A DNA stretch of 32,929 nucleotides from Acidobacteriaceae bacterium (GTDB taxonomy: Bacteria; Acidobacteriota; Terriglobia; Terriglobales; Acidobacteriaceae). The stretch lies in the NCBI GenBank assembly GCA_003168355.1, contig PMSQ01000212.1:3006-35934 (forward strand). Direction: 5' to 3'. The notes under the pieces were generated by a model. That model had not been told where the DNA came from and searched no databases. It saw nothing but the letters and a program-made list of their open reading frames with translations. A program made the translations under genes and the position numbers. Shown piece after piece: positions 7,431 to 15,928 of this stretch (the stretch's first letter is position 1; each line of letters starts with the position of its first letter).

Positions 7431-8003
7431 TTGCATAAGGGTATCGCTATGTATCCCGGCTCGTTTGATCCGCCCACCAACGGGCACCTCGATCTGATGG
7501 AGCGGGGGGCCAAGATTTTTGAGGAGTTAGTGGTCGCTATTCTGCGCAACTCGGAGAAGAGTCCGATGTTCAGTGTGGCCGAGCGACTGGAGATGCTGCG
7601 GGCACTCACGGGGGATCTGAAGAATGTGCGCATCGATACTTTCGACGGGCTGATGGTCGAATACGCGAAATCCCTGGGGGCAACCTGTATTTTGCGCGGC
7701 ATCCGGGCCATCAGCGACTACGAATATGAGTTGCAGATGGCTCTGATGAACCGCAAGCTCGAACCCACACTGGAGACCGTCTTCATGATGCCCGCGGACA
7801 AGTACTCCTACGTGAGTTCGCGCCTGGTGCGCGAAGTGGCGCAGGCAGGCGGCCCGGTGAAAGGGTTGGTTCCGGCAATAGTCGAGCAAAAGCTCCGCGA
7901 GAAACTCGATCCTGCCTACGCGCTACGGGATGCGCGCATGATTGAGGTCCTGGGCAAGAGAGATTTGGACAGGAAAGAAAAGAAGAGGAAAAAGAAACCA
8001 TGA
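7431..8003 (+). CDS. coaD: Phosphopantetheine adenylyltransferase
   Basis: CoaD transfers AMP from ATP to 4'-phosphopantetheine, the penultimate step of coenzyme A synthesis. The family hallmark YPGSFDPPTNGH (T/HxGH nucleotidyltransferase motif at 16-19) and the C-terminal SSRLVREVA block are both present, as is the conserved LRGIRAISDYEYELQMALMN stretch. I use the TTG at 7431: it gives the family's usual seven residues before YPG and has GAGG just upstream, whereas the ATG at 7449 would start directly at YPG. The C-terminus carries a lysine- and arginine-rich tail (KEKKRKKKP) beyond the usual end, of unknown purpose. Its stop overlaps the next gene's ATG by 4 nt (ATGA), indicating translational coupling. 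Confidence 0.94.
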   Translation: MHKGIAMYPGSFDPPTNGHLDLMERGAKIFEELVVAILRNSEKSPMFSVAERLEMLRALTGDLKNVRIDTFDGLMVEYAKSLGATCILRGIRAISDYEYELQMALMNRKLEPTLETVFMMPADKYSYVSSRLVREVAQAGGPVKGLVPAIVEQKLREKLDPAYALRDARMIEVLGKRDLDRKEKKRKKKP

Positions 8004-9193
8004 CCACGGCAACCACGGAAGCGCTGCGACTCACCGACCGGATCAACCGCATCGAGCCCTCGGCCACGATGGCCGTGGTGGCAGAAGCCGACAAACTGCG
8101 CGCGCAGGGCATCGACGTGGTCGACTTTGGCGCCGGCGAGCCGCATTTCTCAACGCCGCAGCACATCAAGGACGCAGCCATCGCAGCCATTCAGGGCAAC
8201 TTTACGAAGTACACGGCGGTCCCGGGCACGCCCGAGTTGCGCGACGCGATCGTGCACCGTCATGCGGTGGATTTCGATTCTAATTACCGCCGGGAAGAAG
8301 TCATCGCCTCGACGGGCGGCAAGAATGCGCTGTTCAACGCTGTTCAGGTGCTCGTGGATCACGGCGATGAAGTGATTTTGCCTGTGCCTTACTGGGTTTC
8401 GTTCAAGGATATTGTGCGGTATGCCGGCGGCCAGTGTGTGTGGCTGGAGTCGGACGAGTCGCAAGGCTTCCGGGTTACGGCGGAGATGGTTGCTAGGCTG
8501 ATAACGGCGCGGACCAAGGTGATCATTCTGAATTCGCCCTCGAATCCCTCGGGCGCGGTGATGAGTGCGGAGGACCTTACGGAAGTCGTCCGATTAGCCC
8601 ACGAGCGCGGAATCTGGGTGCTCTCCGACGAGTGTTACGTCTACCTGAATTACACCGGAAAAACTTTTTCCGTGGGTTCGCTGCGCGAGTTTCGAGAGCG
8701 TGTCGTAGTCCTGGGTTCACTTTCGAAAACTTACGCCATGACGGGCTGGCGCCTGGGTTACGCGCTGGGCCCGGCAGCGATCGTAAGTGCGATGTCGAAG
8801 TTGCAGAGCCAGTCGACCTCGAATCCGACGTCGATTGTGCAAAAAGCGGCGGTGGCGGCCCTGAAGGGACCGCAGGAATGCATCGAAGAAATGCGGCGCG
8901 AATATATCGAACTCCGCGACCACGTGGTGAAGGGCTTGCGCTCGATCCCAGGTGTGACCTGCACGCTGCCGGAGGGCGCATTCTATGCCTACCCCAACAT
9001 CTCGGCGTTTCTGGGACGCGGCAATGTGAAGTCGGCGTCAGACCTGGCGGGAAGGCTGCTCAGGGAGGCGCACGTGGCCACTGTGCCGGGAGAAGGATTC
9101 GGCACCAGCGAGCATATTCGCGTCTCCTACGCGATTTCGAAAACGGGCTTGGATCGTGGGCTGGAACGCATGCGCAAATTCTTTGCGGCGTAG
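8000..9193 (+). CDS. aspC: Aspartate-type class I aminotransferase
   Basis: This is a 397-aa fold-type I PLP enzyme of the subgroup containing Thermus-like aspartate aminotransferases. The PLP lysine is Lys243 in GSLSKTYAMTGWRLGY. Other cofactor contacts are visible: the FGAGEPHFSTP start, STGGKNALF, NSPSNPSG and SDECY. It probably interconverts aspartate and 2-oxoglutarate with oxaloacetate and glutamate; related enzymes also act on prephenate or other amino acids, so substrate range is an inference. The ATG overlaps the coaD stop (ATGA), so the two form an operon. A terminator-like hairpin follows about 50 nt after its stop. Confidence 0.88.
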   Translation: MTTATTEALRLTDRINRIEPSATMAVVAEADKLRAQGIDVVDFGAGEPHFSTPQHIKDAAIAAIQGNFTKYTAVPGTPELRDAIVHRHAVDFDSNYRREEVIASTGGKNALFNAVQVLVDHGDEVILPVPYWVSFKDIVRYAGGQCVWLESDESQGFRVTAEMVARLITARTKVIILNSPSNPSGAVMSAEDLTEVVRLAHERGIWVLSDECYVYLNYTGKTFSVGSLREFRERVVVLGSLSKTYAMTGWRLGYALGPAAIVSAMSKLQSQSTSNPTSIVQKAAVAALKGPQECIEEMRREYIELRDHVVKGLRSIPGVTCTLPEGAFYAYPNISAFLGRGNVKSASDLAGRLLREAHVATVPGEGFGTSEHIRVSYAISKTGLDRGLERMRKFFAA

Positions 9194-9242
9194 TAGGCAC
9201 GGGTTGAGTTGGAGTGATTCCAGGGTGATGATGAGTTCGGCA

Positions 9243-9276
9243 AAGGCCGTTCCGTCAGTGAGCGGCCTTATTCTTT
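9243..9276 (+). terminator. Hairpin terminator after the aminotransferase gene
   Basis: AAGGCCG (9243-9249) pairs with CGGCCTT (9263-9269) around a 13-nt loop and is followed by ATTCTTT. The stem is short and the T-tract imperfect, but the position at the end of coaD-aspC fits. Confidence 0.55.
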
Positions 9277-9315
9277 GCATGCCGTTCCCTATAGATCATC
9301 TTTCTGAAGACCATT

Positions 9316-10323
9316 ATGGTCATGCGTAATTTATATCCGCTCTTGATGCTTCCAAAATTCGACCCGCGGCCGTGGGGCACGCATGATCTGTCGCCGATTT
9401 ATCCCAATCGGCAGTTCGAGGAAAAAATTGGCGAAGCATGGCTCACGGGCGACGATTGCCAAATTGCCAACGGTTCGCTCGCGGGGCAAACGCTCGCACA
9501 AGTCAGCGAGAAGTTTCAGCGGGAGCTTGTGGGCGACGCAGCGCGCGATGCCGAGCGGTTTCCCTTGCTGCTGAAGTTTCTTTTCCCGCATGAGAAACTT
9601 TCGGTGCAGGTTCATCCCGATGACGAGCAGGCTCGCCGCGTCGGTCAACCGTGGGGCAAGACCGAGTGCTGGTATGTGGCGCACGCCAAGCCGGGTGCGC
9701 AGATCGGCTTGGGATTGAAACAGGGAGTGACGGTTGCACAATTGAAAGACGCCATCCAGGAGAAACACGCCGAAGAAGTGCTGAACTGGGTCAGCGTGTA
9801 TACCGGTGACATGATTTATGTCGCCGGCGGCACTGTGCACACGTTGGGGCCTGGATCGATGATTGTCGAGACTCAGCAACAGTCGGACACCACGTATCGT
9901 TTATATGATTACGGACGGCCACGCGAACTGCATCTGAAAGAAGGCCTGGCTGCGGTAAAGTTGAACGTCGCGTCAGGAAAAGTGCTGAGACCGGCACCAC
10001 GGCAGATTTCTGGAAGCCACAATCGGCAGGCTGCACTGGTGGCTGCTCCTTACTTTGTTGTGGATATGTTCGAGATGAAGGACGCGCAGGAACTGAGCAC
10101 GCGCGACGACTCCGGCAAGAGTTCGGCGCAGATCCTGGTGGCGGTGGAGGGATGCGGCGTAGTGGAAGCGGCCGGAGCGGACCCCGTCACTATGGCGAAG
10201 GGCGATGCAGTGGTAGTTCCCGCGTCGGTGGAGAAGTTTATCGTGCGACCGCAGTGGACGCTGGAATTTCTGAGAGCGCGTGTGCCGGGCGCGGCGCTAC
10301 CCGAACCGGAAACACGAAGATAG
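9316..10323 (+). CDS. manA: Mannose-6-phosphate isomerase, type I
   Basis: ManA interconverts fructose-6-phosphate and mannose-6-phosphate and feeds the GDP-mannose branch. The 335-aa protein is the short, Bacillus-like type I form. Zinc ligands are visible as Gln98 and His100 in QVHPDD, Glu117 in KTECWY and His175 in GGTVHTLG. The catalytic arginine is Arg195 in TYRLYDYGR. The N-terminus LYPLLMLPKFDPRPWG is the usual family opening, so a start at 9316 or at the ATG two codons later both fit. It is followed directly by manC and a phosphohexomutase, so three consecutive steps of mannose activation lie together. No clear ribosome site is seen. Confidence 0.92.
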   Translation: MVMRNLYPLLMLPKFDPRPWGTHDLSPIYPNRQFEEKIGEAWLTGDDCQIANGSLAGQTLAQVSEKFQRELVGDAARDAERFPLLLKFLFPHEKLSVQVHPDDEQARRVGQPWGKTECWYVAHAKPGAQIGLGLKQGVTVAQLKDAIQEKHAEEVLNWVSVYTGDMIYVAGGTVHTLGPGSMIVETQQQSDTTYRLYDYGRPRELHLKEGLAAVKLNVASGKVLRPAPRQISGSHNRQAALVAAPYFVVDMFEMKDAQELSTRDDSGKSSAQILVAVEGCGVVEAAGADPVTMAKGDAVVVPASVEKFIVRPQWTLEFLRARVPGAALPEPETRR

Positions 10324-10342
10324 AAAGTGGCATCCGACAAAC

Positions 10343-11452
10343 GTGGCTAAGACCTCAAACTTCTATCCTGTGATCCTCGCCGGCGGCCGCGGCACGCGTT
10401 TTTGGCCCCTCAGCCGGAAGAAACGCGCCAAGCAGTTGCTCGTGCTGGACGGGAAGCGAACCATGATACAGCAGACGGTGGCGCGGTTGTTGCCGCTGGC
10501 TCCCCGGCAGCGATTTTGGATCATCACCAACGACGATCTTCGTCCTGCGATCTTGCAGCAGCTTCCCAAGCTGCCGAAGCCACAGGTGCTCGCCGAACCG
10601 TTGGGGCGCAACACGGCGCCGGCGATCGGACTCGCCGCTTTTCTTCTGTTGCGCGAGCATCCCGAAGCGGTGATTGGAATGTTTCCCTCCGACCATGTGA
10701 TCGCCGATGAGAAAAGCTACCGTGCGACTATCGAACGCGCCGTAGAAATCGCCGCCGCAGGCGAGAATATTGTGGTACTCGGCATTCGCCCTAGCCGCGC
10801 GGAGATCGGGTACGGCTACATTGAGGCTGGCAGCAACTTCAGGGGCGACGTTCTTCGCGTGCGCCGCTTCACCGAGAAGCCCGACGCGGAGAAGGCTGCT
10901 GCCTTTGTGGCTGCGGGAAACTATTTCTGGAACAGTGGGATGTTTTTGTGGGGCGCTCGCACGCTAGCCAACGCGCTGCGCGAACATCTTCCGAAGACCG
11001 CGTTGCTGTTGGAAGAGATCGCGGCCGCCTTCGGCACGCGCAGATTCGCGGCGACCTTCCGCAAGCTATATCCCAAGTGCGAGAACATCAGCATCGACTA
11101 TGCGGTGCTGGAACCGCGCTCGGCTAAGGGCGAGCAGGCCAGCAACCTCTTTTGTCTTCCAGCGGATTTCGGCTGGAACGATCTGGGCTCATGGACCGCG
11201 CTGCACGAGCATCACACGGCGAAGAGCCGTCCGCCCGAGGGCAACCTTGTAACCAGCGCAGGCGTATTTTTTCTGAATGCGCGCGGAAATTACGTGCATG
11301 CACCGGGCAAGTTTGTCGCGGCCGTGGGTGTGAGCGACCTCGTCGTGGTCGAAACCGGGGATGCGTTGTTAATCACGACCCGGCAGCACGCGCAGGACGT
11401 CGGCAAAGTGGTGAAGCATCTGGACGAGAAGAAACTGCACAAGCTGGTATGA
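10343..11452 (+). CDS. manC: Mannose-1-phosphate guanylyltransferase
   Basis: This 369-aa nucleotidyltransferase makes GDP-mannose from GTP and mannose-1-phosphate. The signature LAGGRGTRFWPLSR is at 12-25. Further blocks are EPLGRNTAPAIGLA, FPSDHVI, IEAG-type substrate residues, FTEKPD, NSGMFLWG and FGWNDLGSW. The frame stays open upstream into manA, but the GTG at 10343 is the best start: it puts the signature at the usual distance from the N-terminus and leaves 19 nt between the genes. There is no type II isomerase domain, consistent with a separate manA next door. GDP-mannose would be used for polysaccharide or glycan synthesis. Confidence 0.93.
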   Translation: MAKTSNFYPVILAGGRGTRFWPLSRKKRAKQLLVLDGKRTMIQQTVARLLPLAPRQRFWIITNDDLRPAILQQLPKLPKPQVLAEPLGRNTAPAIGLAAFLLLREHPEAVIGMFPSDHVIADEKSYRATIERAVEIAAAGENIVVLGIRPSRAEIGYGYIEAGSNFRGDVLRVRRFTEKPDAEKAAAFVAAGNYFWNSGMFLWGARTLANALREHLPKTALLLEEIAAAFGTRRFAATFRKLYPKCENISIDYAVLEPRSAKGEQASNLFCLPADFGWNDLGSWTALHEHHTAKSRPPEGNLVTSAGVFFLNARGNYVHAPGKFVAAVGVSDLVVVETGDALLITTRQHAQDVGKVVKHLDEKKLHKLV

Positions 11453-11536
11453 GTCGTTGGCCGCTGGTCGTTCGTCGTGGGCCGGCATGGCACCATGCGG
11501 CTTTCCGCGAACGGCTAACGACCAGAGACTAACGAC
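11451..11536. repeat. Imperfect inverted repeat built from GTCGTT units
   Basis: Between manC and the mutase, GTCGTT (11453-11458) and CTGGTCGTT (11464-11472) on one side are mirrored by AACGACCAG (11517-11525) and AACGAC (11531-11536) on the other. The arms also contain further degenerate GTCGTT-like units. The sequence looks like a low-complexity dispersed repeat folded on itself, not a gene. Confidence 0.65.
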
Positions 11537-11549
11537 GATCTTCTTTATT

Positions 11550-12965
11550 ATGGTTCAAGAAATTAAGTTCGGCACGGACGGTTGGCGCGGCATCATCGCC
11601 GACGACTTTACCTTCGATAACGTGCGCCGGGTCGCCGGCGCAATTGCTTCCTACGTGTTGAAGTATGAGGACTGGCAGCACGGTGTAATCGTCGGCTACG
11701 ACACGCGTTTCGCCTCGCAACGCGCGGCGCAAGTTGCAGCCGAAGTGATCGCTGTGGCGGGCATCCCGGTGAAGCTGGCCAACGATTACACGCCCACCCC
11801 AGCCGTGTCCTATGCGGTGAAAGCGAATGGCGCCGCTGGCGGAGTGATGGTCACCTCCAGCCATAACCCGTGGAATTGGAACGGAGTGAAGTTCAAAGGG
11901 AAGTTTGGTGGGTCCGCCACGCCCGCCATCATGAAGAGGATTGAAGAAGAGTTGCGAGCTGGGGCGATGCCGCAAGGGTCGAAGGCGACCATCGAAGAGG
12001 CTGACCTCAAGGCACCATACATCGCTGCGGTTTGCCGTTTTGCCGACATGGATCTGATTGGCAAGACGAAGTTCAAGTTCGCCATCGACTCGATGTACGG
12101 TTCCGGCCGGGAAATTCTTGCTGGAATCTTCCACAAACACGGGGTTCAGCACGTCACGATTCGCCAGGAAGTGAACCCGCTGTTTCCCGACATCAATCCC
12201 GAACCCATTCAGCCGCATATCGCGCTCTTGCAACAAACAGTCGTCAAAGAGAAGTGCGACGCAGGACTGGCCACTGATGGCGATGCCGACCGCATTGGCG
12301 CGGTTGCGGAAGATGGCAGCTTCGTGGATTCACATAAAATATTCTGCGTGCTGCTGCGCTGGCTGCTGGTGCGCAAGAAGTGGTCCGGAGATGTGGTACG
12401 CGCCTTCAACACCACCCGCATGCTCGATCGCATCGCCGCCAAGTACGGCCGTAAGATTTACGAAACGCAGATCGGATTCAAGTACATCGCTGACCTGATG
12501 ATGGAGCACGACATTCTGATCGGCGGCGAGGAGTCCGGCGGCATCGGCTACTCGCGTTTTCTGCCGGAGCGCGATGGTGTGCTGAATTGCCTGTTGCTGG
12601 CCAATGTGATGGCGGAGGAAGGCAAGCCGCTGGGCCAACTGGTTGCGGACCTGCAACGCGAGTTCGGCCCGCATTATTACGGCAGGCGCGATCTGCACAT
12701 TCCGGAAGAGATGAAGCAGAGCGCAATTCAACGGGCGCGGGCCGACGGCACGCAGAGCCTGGGACGCCATCGCGTGGTGAAGAAAGAAAACCTTGATGGC
12801 ATCAAGTTTTTTCTCGACGCGCCGACGAACGGCAACGGAGCGGAAGCCTGGATTCTGTTCCGCGCTTCGGGGACGGAGCCGCTGCTGCGCCTTTACGCAG
12901 AAGCTGCATCCCCGGAGTTGGTGGACGAAATCCTGACAGCCGCGGAGAGCTTTGTTAGGAACTAA
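11550..12965 (+). CDS. Phosphoglucomutase/phosphomannomutase family protein
   Basis: This is an alpha-D-phosphohexomutase of 471 aa from the ATG at 11550; the open frame runs further upstream but into repeat sequence. The four family motifs are present: FGTDGWRG near the N-terminus, the phosphoserine loop VTSSHNP with Ser104, the metal loop TDGDADR, the sugar loop GGEESGG, and the phosphate site RASGTEPLLR. In this setting it most likely converts mannose-6-phosphate to mannose-1-phosphate, linking manA and manC. Phosphoglucomutase activity is equally possible from sequence alone, and many acidobacterial enzymes may do both. A distal gene of the mannose cluster, it is separated from manC by the inverted repeat. 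Confidence 0.92.
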   Translation: MVQEIKFGTDGWRGIIADDFTFDNVRRVAGAIASYVLKYEDWQHGVIVGYDTRFASQRAAQVAAEVIAVAGIPVKLANDYTPTPAVSYAVKANGAAGGVMVTSSHNPWNWNGVKFKGKFGGSATPAIMKRIEEELRAGAMPQGSKATIEEADLKAPYIAAVCRFADMDLIGKTKFKFAIDSMYGSGREILAGIFHKHGVQHVTIRQEVNPLFPDINPEPIQPHIALLQQTVVKEKCDAGLATDGDADRIGAVAEDGSFVDSHKIFCVLLRWLLVRKKWSGDVVRAFNTTRMLDRIAAKYGRKIYETQIGFKYIADLMMEHDILIGGEESGGIGYSRFLPERDGVLNCLLLANVMAEEGKPLGQLVADLQREFGPHYYGRRDLHIPEEMKQSAIQRARADGTQSLGRHRVVKKENLDGIKFFLDAPTNGNGAEAWILFRASGTEPLLRLYAEAASPELVDEILTAAESFVRN

Positions 12966-13022
12966 GAACGGCGGTTAAAGGCCGATTATCGAGCCTAATA
13001 TCCCACATTTGACGCAGCGGTA

Positions 13023-14198
13023 ATGCGATACTTCTCATTGAGCATGGCTTTTGCCGCAAACACATCTCCGACCCAAGACTCGCCTGAGGCGCGCCGTTAC
13101 AACAAGGTGCTCCGATGGCTGGGTCTCTCCGATTTTGTCGTGGGCTCCGCTTTCCTGATTCTTCTGCTGATCACGGGCTGGACGGGTTGGTTGCGCGATC
13201 TTGCCCTGCGCCGGGGATTTCAGAACTACGCGCTGGCGGTCTTTGTCTATTTATTTTTCCTGCTCCTCATCAGCAAAGCGCTGGGCTTTGGCTTTGACTA
13301 CTACGGATTCCGGCTGGAGCGAACGTTCCAACTCTCCACGCAAAAACTTCGCTCCTGGCTATGGGATGAAGCCAAGGGATTTCTGGTGGGGCTGGTGCTG
13401 GCCGGGATTGTGGTGGAGTTGCTGTATTTCATGATTCGCCAATCCCCGCAGCACTGGTGGCTCATCACGTGGGCTCTGTTCATGGGGCTGTTCATCGTTT
13501 TGGCCCAACTCGCTCCGGTGGTGTTGCTTCCGATCTTCTACAAGTTCGAACCGCTGGACAACGAAGACCTACGGCGAAGGTTGGTTCAACTGAGCGAGCA
13601 TGCGGGCACGCGAGTGCGTGGAGTTTATCGCTGGAAGCTTTCAGAAAAGAGCAAGAAAGCGAATGCGGCTCTCACTGGATTGGGCGGCACGAGGCGGATC
13701 ATTCTGGCCGATACCCTGCTGGACAATTACGCTCCTGAGGAAATCGAGGCGGTGCTCGCCCACGAACTTGGCCATCACGTGCACAAACACATTCTGAAGA
13801 GCATTCTGGTGCAGGCCGGAACCACCTTGCTCGGTTTCTGGGTGGCGAACTGGGTACTTCACTACGCGGTCGACCGACACATGTTCGAGGAGCTTTCCGA
13901 TTTCGCCAACCTGCCCTTACTGGCCCTTACGGCAACTGCGCTCTCACTCCTGCTAATGCCGGCTCTCAATGCCTACTCGCGCTACAACGAACGGCAGGCC
14001 GACCATTATGCGTTTGAATCGATCGCTAACGTGGAGCCCTTCATTTCGTCGATGAACAAGCTGGCGCAGCAGAACCTGGCGGAGCGCACACCTTCGCGGT
14101 GGATTGAGGTATTGTTTCACTCACATCCCGCAATTTCGAAGCGTGTGGCGGCTGCGGAGGCATGGGGCCGTACGCAGAGTGCAGGTCCGCAAGCGTAG
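13023..14198 (+). CDS. M48 family membrane metalloprotease (Ste24-like)
   Basis: This 391-aa membrane protein belongs to peptidase family M48. The zinc motif HELGH is at 247-251, and the third ligand is the glutamate of NERQADHYAF near residue 325. Hydrophobic segments are at about 37-56, 66-87, 119-138, 145-172, 263-282 and 295-315. The long N-terminal membrane part with QTWGFQ-like FDYYGFRLERTFQLS, and the length, fit Ste24/CAAX-protease-like members better than the shorter HtpX. Bacterial members are thought to degrade damaged membrane proteins; no prenylation is implied. A second in-frame ATG lies at codon 8. It is convergent with kdsB, only 25 nt apart. Confidence 0.9.
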   Translation: MRYFSLSMAFAANTSPTQDSPEARRYNKVLRWLGLSDFVVGSAFLILLLITGWTGWLRDLALRRGFQNYALAVFVYLFFLLLISKALGFGFDYYGFRLERTFQLSTQKLRSWLWDEAKGFLVGLVLAGIVVELLYFMIRQSPQHWWLITWALFMGLFIVLAQLAPVVLLPIFYKFEPLDNEDLRRRLVQLSEHAGTRVRGVYRWKLSEKSKKANAALTGLGGTRRIILADTLLDNYAPEEIEAVLAHELGHHVHKHILKSILVQAGTTLLGFWVANWVLHYAVDRHMFEELSDFANLPLLALTATALSLLLMPALNAYSRYNERQADHYAFESIANVEPFISSMNKLAQQNLAERTPSRWIEVLFHSHPAISKRVAAAEAWGRTQSAGPQA

Positions 14199-14223
14199 GC
14201 CCAGCCCTGAGTCCGCCAGAAAA

Positions 14224-14943
14224 TCAACGCTTCCTTAGAACTTCCGCCACACGCTGCAGATCCTCTTCCGTATCCACGCCCACAGAGTCATAAGGCGTTT
14301 CCGCCGCGTAGATTGAAATTCCGTTTTCCAAGAAGCGCAGTTGTTCCAGCCGTTCACTTTTTTCGAGCACAGATTCCGGCTGGCTCACAAAGAGATCGAG
14401 AGCGGATTTTCGGTACGCGTACAGGCCGAGATGTTTGAAATAGCGCGGAGCGGTGCCGTCGCGATCGAAAGGAATCGTTGCGCGGGAAAAATAGAGAGCA
14501 CGGCCTCCGGGAGCGGTCACAACTTTGACCGCGTTAGGATTGAGGATGTCTTCCGCGGGGCACAGTGTCTTCACGGTTCCCACCTGCACTGCCGGATCTT
14601 TCATTACATCGAGTAGGCTGGCTATGTGTTCCGGGCGGGTGAGCGGTTCGTCGCCTTGCACGTTAACATAAACATCCGCCGCGATGGAGTTCGACACTTC
14701 ATGCACGCGTTCCGTCCCGCTGCGGTGAGTGGCTGCAGTCATGTGCGCGTTCCAGCCGTGCCGGCGGCAGACTTCCAGAATTTCTTCGGAGTCAGTAGCG
14801 ATGATGACGTCGGCGAGAAGGGACGACGAACGGACCGCCTCATACACCCAGCCCACGAGCGGTTTCCCCGCAAGGTCGTGCAGCATCTTGCGCGGCAGAC
14901 GCGTCGAGGCCAGCCGCGCCGGGATGACAGCGATTGTTTTCAT
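14224..14943 (-). CDS. kdsB: 3-deoxy-manno-octulosonate cytidylyltransferase
   Basis: KdsB activates Kdo as CMP-Kdo for attachment to lipid A, so it points to an outer membrane with LPS. The 239-aa protein has the expected length and motifs: IPARLASTRLPRKML at the N-terminus, the IATDSEEI strand, THRSGTERVHEV, VQGDEP with the metal aspartate, and the FSRATIPFDRD and HLGLYAYR stretches. The ATG at 14943 is followed immediately by the conserved KTIAVIPAR opening, so the start is secure. The next upstream feature on the other strand is the tRNA-Met promoter, so kdsB probably has its own promoter. Confidence 0.96.
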   Translation of the reverse strand: MKTIAVIPARLASTRLPRKMLHDLAGKPLVGWVYEAVRSSSLLADVIIATDSEEILEVCRRHGWNAHMTAATHRSGTERVHEVSNSIAADVYVNVQGDEPLTRPEHIASLLDVMKDPAVQVGTVKTLCPAEDILNPNAVKVVTAPGGRALYFSRATIPFDRDGTAPRYFKHLGLYAYRKSALDLFVSQPESVLEKSERLEQLRFLENGISIYAAETPYDSVGVDTEEDLQRVAEVLRKR

Positions 14944-15004
14944 GAGAGAACCAGTTTCCAGTTTCCGAGCGTAACTGGCAAGTGCCGCGTCTGCGAATGG
15001 ATGT

Positions 15005-15034
15005 TTGACACACTTTTGCAGCGGCTCTTAGAAT
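15005..15034 (+). promoter_or_regulatory. Sigma-70 promoter for tRNA-Met
   Basis: TTGACA (15005-15010) and TAGAAT (15029-15034) are spaced by 18 nt, one of the best consensus matches in the window. It points toward the tRNA that begins about 100 nt downstream. Confidence 0.6.
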
Positions 15035-15138
15035 GATGGATTGGACGTGACGCGCCGCTCCGGTGTGTTGTGTTCAAGGCAGCGGGAACATTGGCAAGCG
15101 TACCCCAAGTCCCTCTCGTTGCGTTTCCCCAACTTGCT

Positions 15139-15215
15139 GGCGGCGTAGCTCAGGTGGCTAGAGCGACGGTCTCATAATCCGTAGGTCCGTGGTTCGAGTC
15201 CACGCGCCGCCACCA
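15139..15215 (+). tRNA. tRNA-Met (anticodon CAT), CCA encoded
   Basis: A full cloverleaf is visible: acceptor GGCGGCG (15139-15145) pairs with CGCCGCC (15205-15211), discriminator A and genomic CCA follow at 15212-15215. The anticodon loop CTCATAA (15171-15177) gives CAT, and GGTTCGAGTCC forms the T arm. The anticodon stem closes with a T-T mismatch next to the loop. Standard first-pair G-C and the lack of initiator features (three G-C pairs before the loop, unpaired first base) point to the elongator form; a lysidine-modified isoleucine tRNA is not excluded. Confidence 0.95.
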
Positions 15216-15240
15216 ATCTTCCCGACAACTTGATATCCAG

Positions 15241-15256
15241 CGGAACTTCCGTTCCG
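15241..15256 (+). terminator. Weak hairpin behind tRNA-Met
   Basis: CGGAAC and GTTCCG pair around TTCC, followed by TATTGT. It sits 25 nt after the tRNA end. The stem is only 6 bp and the T content is low, so this is a tentative terminator. Confidence 0.35.
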
Positions 15257-15268
15257 TATTGTGGACGT

Positions 15269-15622
15269 TCAGGAATGTTGCGGGTCTTTTAGCTCCGGGT
15301 GCTGCGGACTATTTTCTTCTGCGCTGACCGCGATCCGCTTCGATTTCCGATAGACGTTTACGACCGCCATGGTCCAGAAAGGAACTAAATCGACTCCGGG
15401 CACCAGCTTGGCAAGAAACGATGGCAAAAATTCCCAGTGCCAGCCGAGAAGGCTAATCAGCAAGGCTGCAATACCGAAATCGAGTATGTCGTCGGCAGGC
15501 GATAAAGCGCCTTCGACGAAGGCAGGGAAAACGACGATTTGGAGTGCATCCGCAACGATTGCAACTATCATGGCGGTCTTGAAGCGCGGACCCGGCGAGA
15601 TTGTGAGGGTGTCGTGAGTCAT
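15269..15622 (-). CDS. Small hypothetical membrane protein
   Basis: This 117-aa protein has about three hydrophobic segments: 18-36 (AMIVAIVADALQIVVFPAF), 48-60 (FGIAALLISLLGW) and 64-90 (LPSFLAKLVPGVDLVPFWTMAVV). The last 25 residues are polar and probably cytoplasmic. The PGVDLVPFWTMAV motif and overall pattern look like a conserved family of small membrane proteins, which I cannot name with certainty. It stands alone between tRNA-Met and a decayed region. No functional context is visible. Confidence 0.7.
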   Translation of the reverse strand: MTHDTLTISPGPRFKTAMIVAIVADALQIVVFPAFVEGALSPADDILDFGIAALLISLLGWHWEFLPSFLAKLVPGVDLVPFWTMAVVNVYRKSKRIAVSAEENSPQHPELKDPQHS

Positions 15623-15659
15623 AGCAGTGCAGCTTCGTGCTGAATGTCTATTTTACCCC

Positions 15660-15928
15660 TCAACTGGAAGAGTCGATTCTGAATCTGGGCGAGTTCCAAG
15701 AGTGCGGAGCAGGCTTCGTGGCAATGAACTCCCCGGCAAAGCGTAGCAACTGCCGCACTCCTTGGTAGTCGCCGAAGATGAACAGGTTGTTCTTCAGCAA
15801 GGCGCCGCTCCCGGCCACGCCAAACTGATTACGGTGGAATACCGAAGCGGGCTCATCGGCGAGAAATAGTTCGGATTGGCATCGGCTGCGCTGTTGCGAA
15901 GTTGATAGAACGCGGTCCCGTGCCATTC
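15660..15928 (-). pseudogene. Fragment of a TonB-dependent receptor-like gene
   Basis: Two frames together spell the plug/barrel junction of large acidobacterial Oar-like TonB-dependent receptors: EWHGTAFYQLRNSAADANPN-Y-F in one frame (from about 15928) and NQFGVAGSGALLKNNLFIFG-DYQG in another. They join at about 15829-15832, where one missing base changes frame. Intact relatives exceed 1000 aa, whereas only about 65 recognisable residues remain here. The sequence after DYQGVRQ no longer resembles a receptor, so this is an internal scrap left by deletion. Confidence 0.7.
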
